A stretch of DNA of 64,000 bases from contig NZ_JABBPD010000004.1 in NCBI RefSeq assembly GCF_012927445.1, forward strand, positions 593,039 to 657,038, given 5' to 3'. The notes beneath the pieces were generated by a model. That model did no database searches. It had not been told where the DNA came from and worked only from the letters and a program-made list of their open reading frames with translations. The stretch is from Rhodoferax sp. (GTDB taxonomy: Bacteria > Pseudomonadota > Gammaproteobacteria > Burkholderiales > Burkholderiaceae_C). Both the position numbers and the translations under genes were made by a program. Positions 41,435 to 49,255 of the stretch are shown here, piece by piece. Each line of letters opens with the position of its first letter. Within the stretch, counting starts at the first letter, position 1.

Positions 41435-42091
41435 ATGGACGAACACCTGCGCACACCCCCAGACGGACCTATTCCGGCACCCCCGGTTGCCGGTCAGGGC
41501 ATTTACCTCCTCGCCGCCCACCCCAACTTGCGCGAATCCCGCGTTAACCGGCGCCTGTTGGACGCGGCCCGCAACGTCGCCCGGGTCGACACCAACGACT
41601 TGTATGCCCGCTACCCGGACTACTTTATTGACGTTGCAGCCGAGCAGGCGCGCTTGGCGGCGGCGCAGCTGATTGTGTTGCTGCACCCGATTCACTGGTA
41701 TTCCATGCCGGCCCTGCAAAAGCTCTGGCTGGACGAGGTTCTGACTTATGGCTGGGCCTATGGCGTGGGTGGCGACGCCCTGCGCGGCAAAGACCTGTGG
41801 CTGGTGGCTACCACTGGCGGCCCGTCGGACTCCTACCACCCGCAAGGCTACAACCGCTATTTTTTCGATGCCTTTTTGCCGCCCTACGCGCAAACGGCGG
41901 CCCTGTGCGGCATGCGTTTTTTGCCACCGCTGCTGCTGCACGGCGCCCGCAGCGCCTCCGAGCCGGAAGTGACGCAGCATGTCGAGCGCTTCCGGCAGCG
42001 CCTGCAAAGCTACCCGCGCTGGCCCGAGATGGACGAACTGGGCAACTGCCCCGCCTGCGACGTGCCGCTGGCTGACCGACCCAGGGACTGA
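41435..42091 (+). CDS. kefF: NAD(P)H oxidoreductase, KefF-like flavoprotein
   Basis: 218 residues of the NAD(P)H quinone oxidoreductase/flavodoxin-2 family. The FMN site segment LLAAHPNLRESRVNRRLLDAA, LLHPIHWYSMPALQKLWLDEVLTYGWAYG and the VATTGGPSDSYHPQGYNRYF loop match KefF, the ancillary subunit that activates the KefC potassium/proton antiporter under electrophile stress. It is directly followed by kefC, one bp after its stop. The ATG at 41435 is used. A short Cys pair (CPACD) lies at the C-terminus. Confidence 0.93.
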   Translation: MDEHLRTPPDGPIPAPPVAGQGIYLLAAHPNLRESRVNRRLLDAARNVARVDTNDLYARYPDYFIDVAAEQARLAAAQLIVLLHPIHWYSMPALQKLWLDEVLTYGWAYGVGGDALRGKDLWLVATTGGPSDSYHPQGYNRYFFDAFLPPYAQTAALCGMRFLPPLLLHGARSASEPEVTQHVERFRQRLQSYPRWPEMDELGNCPACDVPLADRPRD

Positions 42092-42092
42092 C

Positions 42093-43919
42093 ATGGAAAA
42101 CATCCCGACCTGGCTGACCAACAGCTTCATCTACCTGAGCGCGGCCGTCATCGCCGTGCCCTTGAGCCAGGCGCTGGGCCTCGGTTCCATCATCGGTTAC
42201 CTGGTGGCAGGCATCGCCATCGGCCCGTGGGGCCTGGGACTGGTGACCAATGTGGAAGACATCCTGCACTTTGCCGAATTCGGCGTCGTGCTGATGCTGT
42301 TTCTGGTCGGGCTGGAGCTGGAGCCCAAACGCCTGTGGAGCCTGCGCCGTCCGATTTTTGGCTGGGGCAGCGCGCAGGTACTGGGCTGCGCCCTGCTGCT
42401 GACCGGGGTCGCCCTCGCGTTGGGCGTGAGCTGGCGGGTGGCGCTGGTGGCCGGCCTGGGGCTGGCCTTGTCCAGCACCGCGATTGCGCTGCAGGTCATC
42501 AGCGAGCGCAACCTGCGCCCCACCAGCAGCGGGCAGGCGGCGTTTTCGATTCTGTTGTTCCAGGACGTGGCCGCCATCCCGATCCTGGCGCTGCTGCCGC
42601 TGTTGGCCCATGTTTCAGCATCAAATGAGGCGCTAGCCACCGTCAATATTGCGGAAGAAGCTCTCAAAATAATAGCAGTTATCGCCGGCATCGTGCTCGG
42701 CGGCCGGCTGCTGATGCGCCCGCTGTTTGGCTGGATCGCCCGCTCGCGGACGCCCGAAATTTTTACCGCCACCGCCTTGCTGCTGGTGGTGGGCATTGCC
42801 GGCCTGATGCAGCTGGTCGGCCTGTCCATGGCCTTGGGGGCCTTTCTGGCCGGTGTGCTGCTGGCCGAAAGCGAGTACCGGCGCGAGTTGGAAACCGACA
42901 TTGAACCGTTCAAGGGCCTGCTGCTGGGCCTGTTCTTCATCGCCGTCGGCATGAGCATTGACTTTGACGTGCTGCGCCAGTCGCCGGGGCTGATGGCGCT
43001 GGTCGTGCTGAGCTTTCTGGCCGTCAAGAGCGTGGTGATTTACACGCTGGCGCGGCTCATGAAGCTGCCGTTTCAGGAGCGGCCCACCTTCACGCTGCTG
43101 CTGACGCAAGGCGGTGAGTTCGCCTTTGTGGTGTTTCAGGCCGCCGCCGGTAGCCATGTGCTGCCGAGCCAAACCGCCTCGCTGCTGATCGGCGCCGTGG
43201 CGGTGTCGATGCTGGTGAGCCCGCTGATTCTGGTGGGCATCGACAAGCTCTTATTGCCGCGCTACGCCCAGCGCGGCAAGGTCAAGATGGACGAAATTTC
43301 CGAGCCGCAGGAGGCGCCAGTGCTGATTGCCGGCTTTGGCCGTTATGGGCAAATCGTGGCCCGCGTGATGCTGGCGCAGGGCATCCCCTGTACCGTGCTG
43401 GAGCATGACGCCGAGATGATCGAGGCGGTGCGCAGCTTCGGTTACCGCGTGTTTTATGGTGATGCGACCCGGCTCGACCTGCTGCGCACCGCCGGGGCCG
43501 CCAACGCCCGCATTCTGGTGGTGGCGGTGGACGACATGGCTCAATCGCTGGCGATTGTGGACCTGGTGCAGGCGCATTTTCCCCAGCTGCAGATCGTGGC
43601 GCGGGCCCGCGATGTCACGCACTGGAACAAGCTGCGCGACCGTGGCGTGATGCGGGTCGAACGCGAACTGTTCGAGTCCAGCCTGCGCAGTGCGCGCAGC
43701 GTGCTGGAGCTGCTCGGGCACGGCGCCTTTGAGGCGCGCCAGACCGCCATGCGCTTTCGTCAACACAACCTGCAACTGTTTGAAAAAATGCATCCGCACT
43801 ATCAGGACCGCGCCAAGTTCATCGCCGTGGTCAAACAGGGGCGCCAGCAGCTGGAAGCGCAAATGGCGCAGGAGCGCGCCGAACGCGCCGAACAGCGGCC
43901 GCCCGGCTGGGACACCTGA
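42093..43919 (+). CDS. kefC: Glutathione-regulated potassium-efflux system protein KefC
   Basis: 608 residues. An N-terminal cation/proton antiporter domain with about twelve membrane segments (GLGLALSSTAIALQ and LLFQDVAAIPILALLPL carry the ion-site residues) is followed by an RCK/TrkA-N domain (APVLIAGFGRYGQIVARVMLAQGIPCTVLEHD, GDATRLDLLRTAGA) and a C-terminal charged tail. It protects against electrophiles by acidifying the cytoplasm through potassium efflux, gated by glutathione adducts and KefF. Residues about 177-195, between two membrane segments, are encoded by an antisense-oriented copy of the dispersed repeat, in frame. Confidence 0.95.
   Translation: MENIPTWLTNSFIYLSAAVIAVPLSQALGLGSIIGYLVAGIAIGPWGLGLVTNVEDILHFAEFGVVLMLFLVGLELEPKRLWSLRRPIFGWGSAQVLGCALLLTGVALALGVSWRVALVAGLGLALSSTAIALQVISERNLRPTSSGQAAFSILLFQDVAAIPILALLPLLAHVSASNEALATVNIAEEALKIIAVIAGIVLGGRLLMRPLFGWIARSRTPEIFTATALLLVVGIAGLMQLVGLSMALGAFLAGVLLAESEYRRELETDIEPFKGLLLGLFFIAVGMSIDFDVLRQSPGLMALVVLSFLAVKSVVIYTLARLMKLPFQERPTFTLLLTQGGEFAFVVFQAAAGSHVLPSQTASLLIGAVAVSMLVSPLILVGIDKLLLPRYAQRGKVKMDEISEPQEAPVLIAGFGRYGQIVARVMLAQGIPCTVLEHDAEMIEAVRSFGYRVFYGDATRLDLLRTAGAANARILVVAVDDMAQSLAIVDLVQAHFPQLQIVARARDVTHWNKLRDRGVMRVERELFESSLRSARSVLELLGHGAFEARQTAMRFRQHNLQLFEKMHPHYQDRAKFIAVVKQGRQQLEAQMAQERAERAEQRPPGWDT
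42621..42676 (-). repeat. Dispersed repeat, copy 7 (inside kefC)
   Basis: Read on the minus strand: GCTATTATTTTGAGAGCTTC, TTCCGCAATATTGACGG, TGGCTAGCGCC, TCATTTGA. It is opposite to the gene and keeps the kefC frame open through a periplasmic or cytoplasmic loop. Confidence 0.7.
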
Positions 43920-43951
43920 GCCAGTACCGAGCGGCGCCAAACAAGCACACC

Positions 43952-44719
43952 ATGTCCAGTCCCTACACCCGCTGCCCCAAATGCGGCCACCAGCCGCTGC
44001 CCATTAAGCAAGCCTTGCCGGCCGCCTGCCCGGCCTGTGGCGTGATCCTGGCCAAGGTCGGCCAAGGCGTGCGCCGAACCGCCTCCGTGCCAGACGCTGA
44101 CCCAGATTTACCCCGTGATGACACGCGTTGGACCGCGCTGCTGACCCGCATCCCGGCACGGGTCGACGCCCTGAGTTTTTGGCTGCGCGTCGCCATCCTG
44201 GCGGGCTTGGTCCTCTGGAGCTGGCAACTGATCGGGATGGATTACCGCAGCGGCGAAATGGGCGAGTCCTTCATTCACCGTCCGATTCTGGTGTTTCACG
44301 AGGCCGGCCACATCCTCTTCCTACCGCTGGGACACTGGATGATGGTGCTGGGCGGCACGCTGGGCCAGCTGCTGATGCCGGCCATCCTGGCCGGGGCGCT
44401 GCTACTCAAGAACCGCGATCCCTTTGGTGCCGCCGTGGGCTTGTGGTTTTTCGGCGTGTCGCTGCTGGATGTGGCGCCCTACATGTTTGACGCGCTGCAG
44501 CCGCAGCTGATGCTGCTGTCCGGCCAGGTGGGCGACGCCGGCGGCCACGACTGGATTTATCTCTTCTCCAGCCTGGGGCTGCTAGCGAAGTCCCAACTGA
44601 TCGGCGGACTGACCCACAAGCTGGGCGCGCTGGTGGTGCTGCTGGCGCTGGGCTGGGGCACGTGGTTGCTGCGGCGGCAGTATCCACGGCGGGAAGATCA
44701 TGTCAGGCAGGAAGATTAA
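43952..44719 (+). CDS. Zinc-ribbon membrane protein with HEAGH motif (possible M50-like peptidase)
   Basis: 255 residues. An N-terminal zinc ribbon (CPKC at 8-11, CPAC at 26-29) and a linker are followed by about five membrane segments. The second segment region contains VFHEAGHILFLPLGHWMM, an HExxH zinc motif near a membrane as in site-2/M50 peptidases, and a later FGVSLLDVAPYMFDA offers the Asp that could be the third ligand. The combination is unusual. I do not recognise a named family with confidence. It could be a regulated membrane peptidase or a non-peptidase relative. It follows kefC by 32 bp on the same strand. Confidence 0.6.
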   Translation: MSSPYTRCPKCGHQPLPIKQALPAACPACGVILAKVGQGVRRTASVPDADPDLPRDDTRWTALLTRIPARVDALSFWLRVAILAGLVLWSWQLIGMDYRSGEMGESFIHRPILVFHEAGHILFLPLGHWMMVLGGTLGQLLMPAILAGALLLKNRDPFGAAVGLWFFGVSLLDVAPYMFDALQPQLMLLSGQVGDAGGHDWIYLFSSLGLLAKSQLIGGLTHKLGALVVLLALGWGTWLLRRQYPRREDHVRQED

Positions 44720-44726
44720 TAATTTA

Positions 44727-44785
44727 TATCAAATCAACCCCTAGCCCCCGTAATCATTGCGCAAGAAGCTATTAATTAAATAGCG
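44727..44785 (-). repeat. Dispersed repeat, copy 8
   Basis: Minus strand: ACGCTATTTAATTAATAGCT, TCTTGCGCAATGATT, ACGGGGGCTAGGGG, TTGATTTGATATAAA. It begins directly after the stop codon of the TSUP gene and fills the convergent gap. Confidence 0.85.
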
Positions 44786-44786
44786 T

Positions 44787-45542
44787 CTACACCACCGCAT
44801 CCCACACCAGCTTGACTCCGGTCAGCAGCATGCCGAGGTACACCAGGCGGTAAAACAGTACTTGACTGATGCGCCGGGCCAGCTTCACGCCGACCCAGAC
44901 GCCAATCGGTGCAATCGGCAGCAACACCAGCGAGGTGGCCATGTTGCGGCCATCCAGCAAGCCCAGCCAGGCGTAGGGAATCCACTTAGACAGGTTGATA
45001 ACGAAGAAAAAGAAGGCCATGGTGGCGGTGAACTTCACCGGCGACAGGCGCAGCGGGATCATGTAGGCGTTGACCGGCGGGCCGCCGGCATGGGCAATGA
45101 AGCTGGTAAAGCCCGAGGTGGCGGTCAGGATCGCGCCCAGCCATTTGGGCGGCGGCGCGCTGTCCACCTTGGGCGGGAACAGCAGGCGCTGCGCCAGAAA
45201 CAGCAGTGTGAAGACACCGACCAGTCCCGCCACGGTATGCGCCTCCAGCACTTTGAACAGCAGCGCACCAATGACGATGCCAACCAGTCCAAACGGAATC
45301 AGGAACTTCAGCAGCTGCAGGTCGAAGTCTTTGCGAAAGGCGGCCATCCCCAGAATATCCATCACCAGCAGCACCGGCATCAGAATGGCCGCCGCCTGCG
45401 GCACACTGACCGCCAGCGCCATCATGGGCACGGCCAGCGAACCAAAACCGGCGCCAAAACCGCTCTTGCTGACGCCCAGCAAGAGCACGGCGGGGATGGT
45501 GACGGCGTAGAAATAGGGGTCGGTGATGAGCGGCAAAGCCAT
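44787..45542 (-). CDS. TSUP (TauE/SafE) family transporter
   Basis: 251 residues, about eight membrane segments. The two repeats of the family are visible: GVSKSGFGAGFGSLAVPMMALA near the start and TSGFTSFIAHAGGPPVNAYMIPL in the second half. TSUP proteins move sulfonates, sulfite, sulfoacetate or similar anions across the inner membrane. No neighbour suggests the substrate. The stop codon lies against a dispersed repeat. It is divergent from the TRIC-like gene with 17 bp between starts. Confidence 0.9.
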   Translation of the reverse strand: MALPLITDPYFYAVTIPAVLLLGVSKSGFGAGFGSLAVPMMALAVSVPQAAAILMPVLLVMDILGMAAFRKDFDLQLLKFLIPFGLVGIVIGALLFKVLEAHTVAGLVGVFTLLFLAQRLLFPPKVDSAPPPKWLGAILTATSGFTSFIAHAGGPPVNAYMIPLRLSPVKFTATMAFFFFVINLSKWIPYAWLGLLDGRNMATSLVLLPIAPIGVWVGVKLARRISQVLFYRLVYLGMLLTGVKLVWDAVV

Positions 45543-45559
45543 AGCGCGAAAATCCTGGC

Positions 45560-46198
45560 ATGAACAATATTCAATCCTGGGGTGAAACCCTGAGACTTTT
45601 GGTGGAACTGGCCGCTACGGCGGCGTTTGCATTGTCGGGTGTTTTGGAAGCCGCCCGCAAACGACTCGATGCCGTCGGCGTCTGTGTGGTGGGTTTTGTA
45701 GCGGCGTTTGGCGGCGGCACCTTGCGCGATTTGCTGCTGGACCAGCGCCCCTTCTTTTGGGTGCGCCATGAGGAAATGCTGTGGGGCGTGCTGGCGTTGT
45801 GCATGCTGGCCATGCTGTTTCTGCGGCACCGGCATTTTGTCTTGACGGAAAAAGCCATCCAGTGGCCGGACGCGCTGGGCTTGGGGCTGTTCACTGCCAC
45901 CGGCGTGCACCAGGCGCTGACGCTGCAAATGCCGGCGCTGGTCGCGGTGCTGATGGGCCTGATCACTGGCGTGTTTGGCGGCGTGCTGCGCGACGTGCTG
46001 TGCAACGAAATCCCGAGCGCCTTTCGCGACCACCAGCCGTACGCGGTCTGGGCTTTCGTCGGCGGCTGGACCTATGTCGGCCTGTGGCAGGCCGACGCCC
46101 CCGGCTGGCTGGCACTACTTTCCTGCGTCGGCATCACCGCCGGCTTGCGCGCCTTGTCGCTGTGGCGCAATTGGGAGCTGCCGGCCTGGCGGATATGA
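45560..46198 (+). CDS. Trimeric intracellular cation channel family protein (UPF0126)
   Basis: 212 residues with seven membrane segments arranged as two UPF0126 repeats: AAFALSGVLEAARKRLDAVGVCVVGFVAAFGGGTLRDLLL and TATGVHQALTLQMPALVAVLMGLITGVFGGVLRDVLCNEIP. The GGGTLRD and GGVLRD loops are the conserved pore-forming motifs of bacterial TRIC homologues (E. coli YadS group). Probably a potassium-permeable channel. Its position next to a TSUP gene may be chance. Confidence 0.92.
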   Translation: MNNIQSWGETLRLLVELAATAAFALSGVLEAARKRLDAVGVCVVGFVAAFGGGTLRDLLLDQRPFFWVRHEEMLWGVLALCMLAMLFLRHRHFVLTEKAIQWPDALGLGLFTATGVHQALTLQMPALVAVLMGLITGVFGGVLRDVLCNEIPSAFRDHQPYAVWAFVGGWTYVGLWQADAPGWLALLSCVGITAGLRALSLWRNWELPAWRI

Positions 46199-46269
46199 GC
46201 CTGCCAACCCAAGGGCTCACCGCGCAGCGGGCGACATCGGACGGCTGAGGCGCGACAATACGCCTCATT

Positions 46270-46704
46270 ATGTTTTCACCTTCCCAAGCCGATGTGCGCC
46301 GCTTCTTTTGCTCCATTTATGCCAAAGCCCAGGCGGGTCAACCGCTGGAAGCTATTGAAACCATAGCAAGCCTGTGGATCGACGAGCACCCGGAATACCA
46401 CGCCGAACTGGCCGATGTCGATGCCGCGCTGGCCGCCATGCAGCAGGCCGATGAGAGCAAGGGCAATCCGTTCCTGCACCTGTCGATGCACCTGTCGATC
46501 AGCGAGCAATGCAGCATTGACCAGCCGCGCGGCATCCGGCAAGCGGTGGAGCTGCTGACGCACCGCCGCAATTCGCTGCACCTGGCCCACCACGAGGCCA
46601 TGGATTGCCTGGGCAAGATGATCTGGGAAAGCCAGCGCGCCGGTCGGCCACCCGATGGCGACGCCTACATTGGCTGCGTGCAGCAGCACGCCACACGCGA
46701 CTGA
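46270..46704 (+). CDS. DUF1841 family protein
   Basis: 144 residues, soluble, helical. The core MFSPSQADVRRFFCSIYAKA, DEHPEYHAELAD, NPFLHLSMHLSISEQCSIDQPRGIRQ and HEAMDCLGKMIWESQRAGRPPD are the DUF1841 pattern, found mostly in beta- and gammaproteobacteria. The repeated His-rich HLSMHL and HLAHHEAM might bind a metal, but nothing is known. It precedes a strong terminator shared with the cytochrome gene. Confidence 0.88.
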   Translation: MFSPSQADVRRFFCSIYAKAQAGQPLEAIETIASLWIDEHPEYHAELADVDAALAAMQQADESKGNPFLHLSMHLSISEQCSIDQPRGIRQAVELLTHRRNSLHLAHHEAMDCLGKMIWESQRAGRPPDGDAYIGCVQQHATRD

Positions 46705-46726
46705 CGCTCAGCCCCAGCGGGTCGTT

Positions 46727-46752
46727 AAAAAGCCGCTTAAAAGCGGCTTTTT
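46727..46752. terminator. Bidirectional rho-independent terminator
   Basis: AAAAAGCCGCT (46727-46737), four-base loop, AGCGGCTTTTT (46742-46752). It lies between the DUF1841 gene and the convergent cytochrome c gene. Confidence 0.92.
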
Positions 46753-46766
46753 ACGGGGTGATGAAT

Positions 46767-47432
46767 TTAACGGAATTTGCTCTGCGGCACCGTCTTCAGT
46801 TCACCCGGCAGTGAACCCAAGTAACTGGCCATTTCTTTCAGTTCCGCATTGGAGAACTGCTTGGCGACACCACCCATGATGCCGTTGGCGCGGCCCCAGG
46901 TCGCGTTGCCTTCGGTCTTGTAGGACTTGAGCGCCACAAACAGGTAGTCGGAATGCTGGCCGGCAATCTTGGGGTAGCTCGGGTCAATCGGTTTGCTGAA
47001 ATTGTCGCCATGGCAAGAGACGCAAGCGCCTTTGGTGACCAGGGCGACAGCGTGGGCATTGCCGTCCGCGGCTTTCGCCAGGGCCGGGGCACCGTCAACC
47101 TTGCCAAGGGTTTCGTAATACACGGAGATGTCGGCCATATCCTGTTCGCTCAGGTTGTCCACAATTCCGCGCATACTGGGGTGTTTGCGATCGCCCTTTT
47201 TGTAAGCGTTAAGTGCTGACACAATGTACTTGGCGCCCTGACCTGCAATCTTCGGAACCTTGTAGATTTCGGGGAAACTGGCCTGGTAACCCTGGATGCC
47301 GTGGCAGCCAATACACATCGAGATTTTTTTCTCGCCGGCGTTGGCATCACCTTTGACCTCTTGGGCATGGGCAGAAAAGACCGTCGCACAAGCGACAACC
47401 AGAGCAGGCAGTGACAGCAAGAATTTATTCAT
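46767..47432 (-). CDS. Dihaem cytochrome c (c4-like)
   Basis: 221 residues. A signal peptide (MNKFLLSLPALVVACATVFSAHA) is followed by two cytochrome c domains, with haem motifs CIGCH and CVSCH. Each is followed by a Lys-Ile-Ala-Gly-Gln segment (PKIAGQGAKY, PKIAGQHSDY) and a Met ligand region (SMRGIV, NGIMGGVA). This is the cytochrome c4 plan, a periplasmic electron donor to haem-copper oxidases. The ATG at 47432 is used. It is divergent from the MoxR gene. Confidence 0.93.
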   Translation of the reverse strand: MNKFLLSLPALVVACATVFSAHAQEVKGDANAGEKKISMCIGCHGIQGYQASFPEIYKVPKIAGQGAKYIVSALNAYKKGDRKHPSMRGIVDNLSEQDMADISVYYETLGKVDGAPALAKAADGNAHAVALVTKGACVSCHGDNFSKPIDPSYPKIAGQHSDYLFVALKSYKTEGNATWGRANGIMGGVAKQFSNAELKEMASYLGSLPGELKTVPQSKFR

Positions 47433-47534
47433 TTTGAGAGGACAATCAGCCAACGTTTGAGATAGATCAAACATTCATTATATCGGTCAACAATCCTTCA
47501 GCTACCTGCTGTTTTCCCTGACAAAGCCAGAACC

Positions 47535-48389
47535 ATGAAATTCCAAGGAACCAAAAACTACGTCGCCACCCAGGATTTGATGCTGTCCGTGAATGCGGCC
47601 ATCACCCTCAAGCGCCCGCTACTGGTCAAGGGCGAGCCCGGCACCGGCAAAACCATGCTGGCCGAAGAAGTGGCCCAGGCGCTGGACATGCCGCTGCTGC
47701 AGTGGCACATCAAGTCCACCACCAAGGCGCAGCAGGGTCTGTATGAATACGATGCGGTGAGCCGCCTGCGCGATTCGCAACTCTCCAGCGTGGACGGTGG
47801 CGAGCGCGTCAAAGACATCAACAACTACATCGTCAAGGGTGTGTTGTGGCAGGCCTTCACGGCGGAGCAGCCGGTGGCGCTGTTGATTGACGAGATCGAC
47901 AAGGCTGACATCGAGTTTCCGAACGACTTGCTGCGCGAAATCGACCGCATGGAGTTTTACTGCTACGAAACCCGGCAGCTGATCAAGGCCAAAAACCGGC
48001 CGCTGGTGTTCATCACCTCGAACAACGAAAAAGAACTGCCGGACGCCTTTTTGCGCCGCTGCTTTTTCCACTACATCAAGTTCCCCGATGCCGACACCAT
48101 GAAGAGCATTGTGGACGTGCACTTTCCCGGCCTGAAGCAAGAACTGCTGACCGCCGCCATGAAAACGTTTTATGACGTGCGCACCCTGCCCGGCCTGAAA
48201 AAGAAACCCTCCACCAGCGAGTTGCTGGACTGGCTCAAGCTGCTGGTGGCCGAAGACATTCCGCTGGAAGCGCTGCAAAGCCAGGACGACAAGGTGGCGG
48301 TGCCGCCGCTGGTCGGTGCCTTGCTCAAAAACGAGCAGGATGTGACGCTGTTTGAAAAGCTGGTGTTCATGCAACGGCATAACCGCTGA
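47535..48389 (+). CDS. MoxR-type AAA+ ATPase
   Basis: 284 residues. Walker A GEPGTGKTMLAEEVAQAL (about 34-51), Walker B VALLIDEIDKAD, sensor 1 FITSNNEKELPDAFLRRCFFH (sensor and arginine finger). MoxR ATPases act as chaperones that insert metal cofactors or assemble complexes with a von Willebrand-type partner. Here the VWA/CoxE-like gene is two genes downstream on the same strand. Client not identified. Confidence 0.94.
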   Translation: MKFQGTKNYVATQDLMLSVNAAITLKRPLLVKGEPGTGKTMLAEEVAQALDMPLLQWHIKSTTKAQQGLYEYDAVSRLRDSQLSSVDGGERVKDINNYIVKGVLWQAFTAEQPVALLIDEIDKADIEFPNDLLREIDRMEFYCYETRQLIKAKNRPLVFITSNNEKELPDAFLRRCFFHYIKFPDADTMKSIVDVHFPGLKQELLTAAMKTFYDVRTLPGLKKKPSTSELLDWLKLLVAEDIPLEALQSQDDKVAVPPLVGALLKNEQDVTLFEKLVFMQRHNR

Positions 48390-48405
48390 ACCGGGAGCGT
48401 TACAC

Positions 48406-48630
48406 ATGGACAAATCACTGTTGATCGAAGGCCTGTCAGACGCCGTCGGCTTTATTGGCGGCGCCTTGCTGGGCTTCTGGCTTGGACGCCTTGTCGGGCT
48501 GGACATCTTTAGCGCGGGCTACAACAACGCCAGCATTGCCGGCATTGTGCTGGTCGGTGTGGGCGGTGGCGGCGGCCTGCAACTGGCGCGGCGCTGGCGC
48601 AAAAACAGCAATGCCAAAAGCAAAGACTGA
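48406..48630 (+). CDS. Small membrane protein between MoxR and GNAT genes
   Basis: 74 residues with two hydrophobic glycine-rich segments (about 12-30, VGFIGGALLGFWLGRLVGL; 40-57, ASIAGIVLVGVGGGGGL) and a basic tail (ARRWRKNSNAK). The ATG at 48406 follows GGGAG. It is 16 bp after the MoxR gene and 9 bp before the GNAT gene, so it is part of the operon. I do not recognise the family. Confidence 0.6.
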   Translation: MDKSLLIEGLSDAVGFIGGALLGFWLGRLVGLDIFSAGYNNASIAGIVLVGVGGGGGLQLARRWRKNSNAKSKD

Positions 48631-48639
48631 GAGATAAGC

Positions 48640-49248
48640 ATGGCCTACGTTGAGCCGGTCACTCTGGCCGCCAGGGGTGTTGAGCTGGTGCCGCTGGCGC
48701 TCGCCCACGAAAGCGGCTTGCGCGCGGCAGCGGCCGATGGCGAGCTGTGGAAGCTGCGCATCACCACCGTGCCCGAGCCGGAGCAAACCCGCAGCTACAT
48801 TGAGAACGCGCTGGCCATGCGCGAAGCCGGCCACAACTTTCCCTTTGCCGTGCTGGACGCGGCCAGCGGCACGGTGCTCGGCACCACCAGTTTTCATGAC
48901 ATCGTGCCTGCGCTCAGGCGCGTGGAGATTGGCTGGACCTGGTATGCCCGGCGCTGCCAGCGCACCCACGTCAACACCACCGCCAAACTGCTCCTGCTGA
49001 CGCATGCGTTCGAGACGCTGGGCTGCTTGGTGGTGGGCTGGCGCACCGACAATTTCAACTTTGCCTCGCAGGCCGCCATCGAGCGGCTGGGGGCCCAAAA
49101 AGACGGCGTCATTCGGGGCCATGCCCTGCGCCGCGACGGCACCATTCGCGACACCGTGATGTACAGCATGCGCAGCGGCGAATGGCCAGAAGCCAAAGCC
49201 CAGCTGCTGTACCTGCTGGACAAACCGCGTGCATCGCTAATCAGTTGA
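48640..49248 (+). CDS. GNAT family N-acetyltransferase
   Basis: 202 residues of the RimJ/RimL-type GNAT group. PVTLAARGVELVPLALAHESGL starts the fold, FAVLDAASGTVLGTTSFHDIVPALRRVEIGWTWYA is the beta4 core, and TDNFNFASQAAIERLGAQKDGVIRGHALRRDGTIRDTVMYSM is the characteristic C-terminal part. The acetyl-CoA loop is less canonical (RTHVNTTAKLLLLTHAF). Acceptor unknown; such enzymes modify protein N-termini, antibiotics or small amines. It lies inside the MoxR-VWA gene run. Confidence 0.88.
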   Translation: MAYVEPVTLAARGVELVPLALAHESGLRAAAADGELWKLRITTVPEPEQTRSYIENALAMREAGHNFPFAVLDAASGTVLGTTSFHDIVPALRRVEIGWTWYARRCQRTHVNTTAKLLLLTHAFETLGCLVVGWRTDNFNFASQAAIERLGAQKDGVIRGHALRRDGTIRDTVMYSMRSGEWPEAKAQLLYLLDKPRASLIS

Positions 49249-49255
49249 GGACACC

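Noticed and set aside
46340..46370. A tenth copy of the repeat in the DUF1841 gene (AGCTATTGAAACCATAGC)
   Set aside because: Only the head hairpin resembles the repeat; the CGCAA middle and GGGGGCTAG core are missing.
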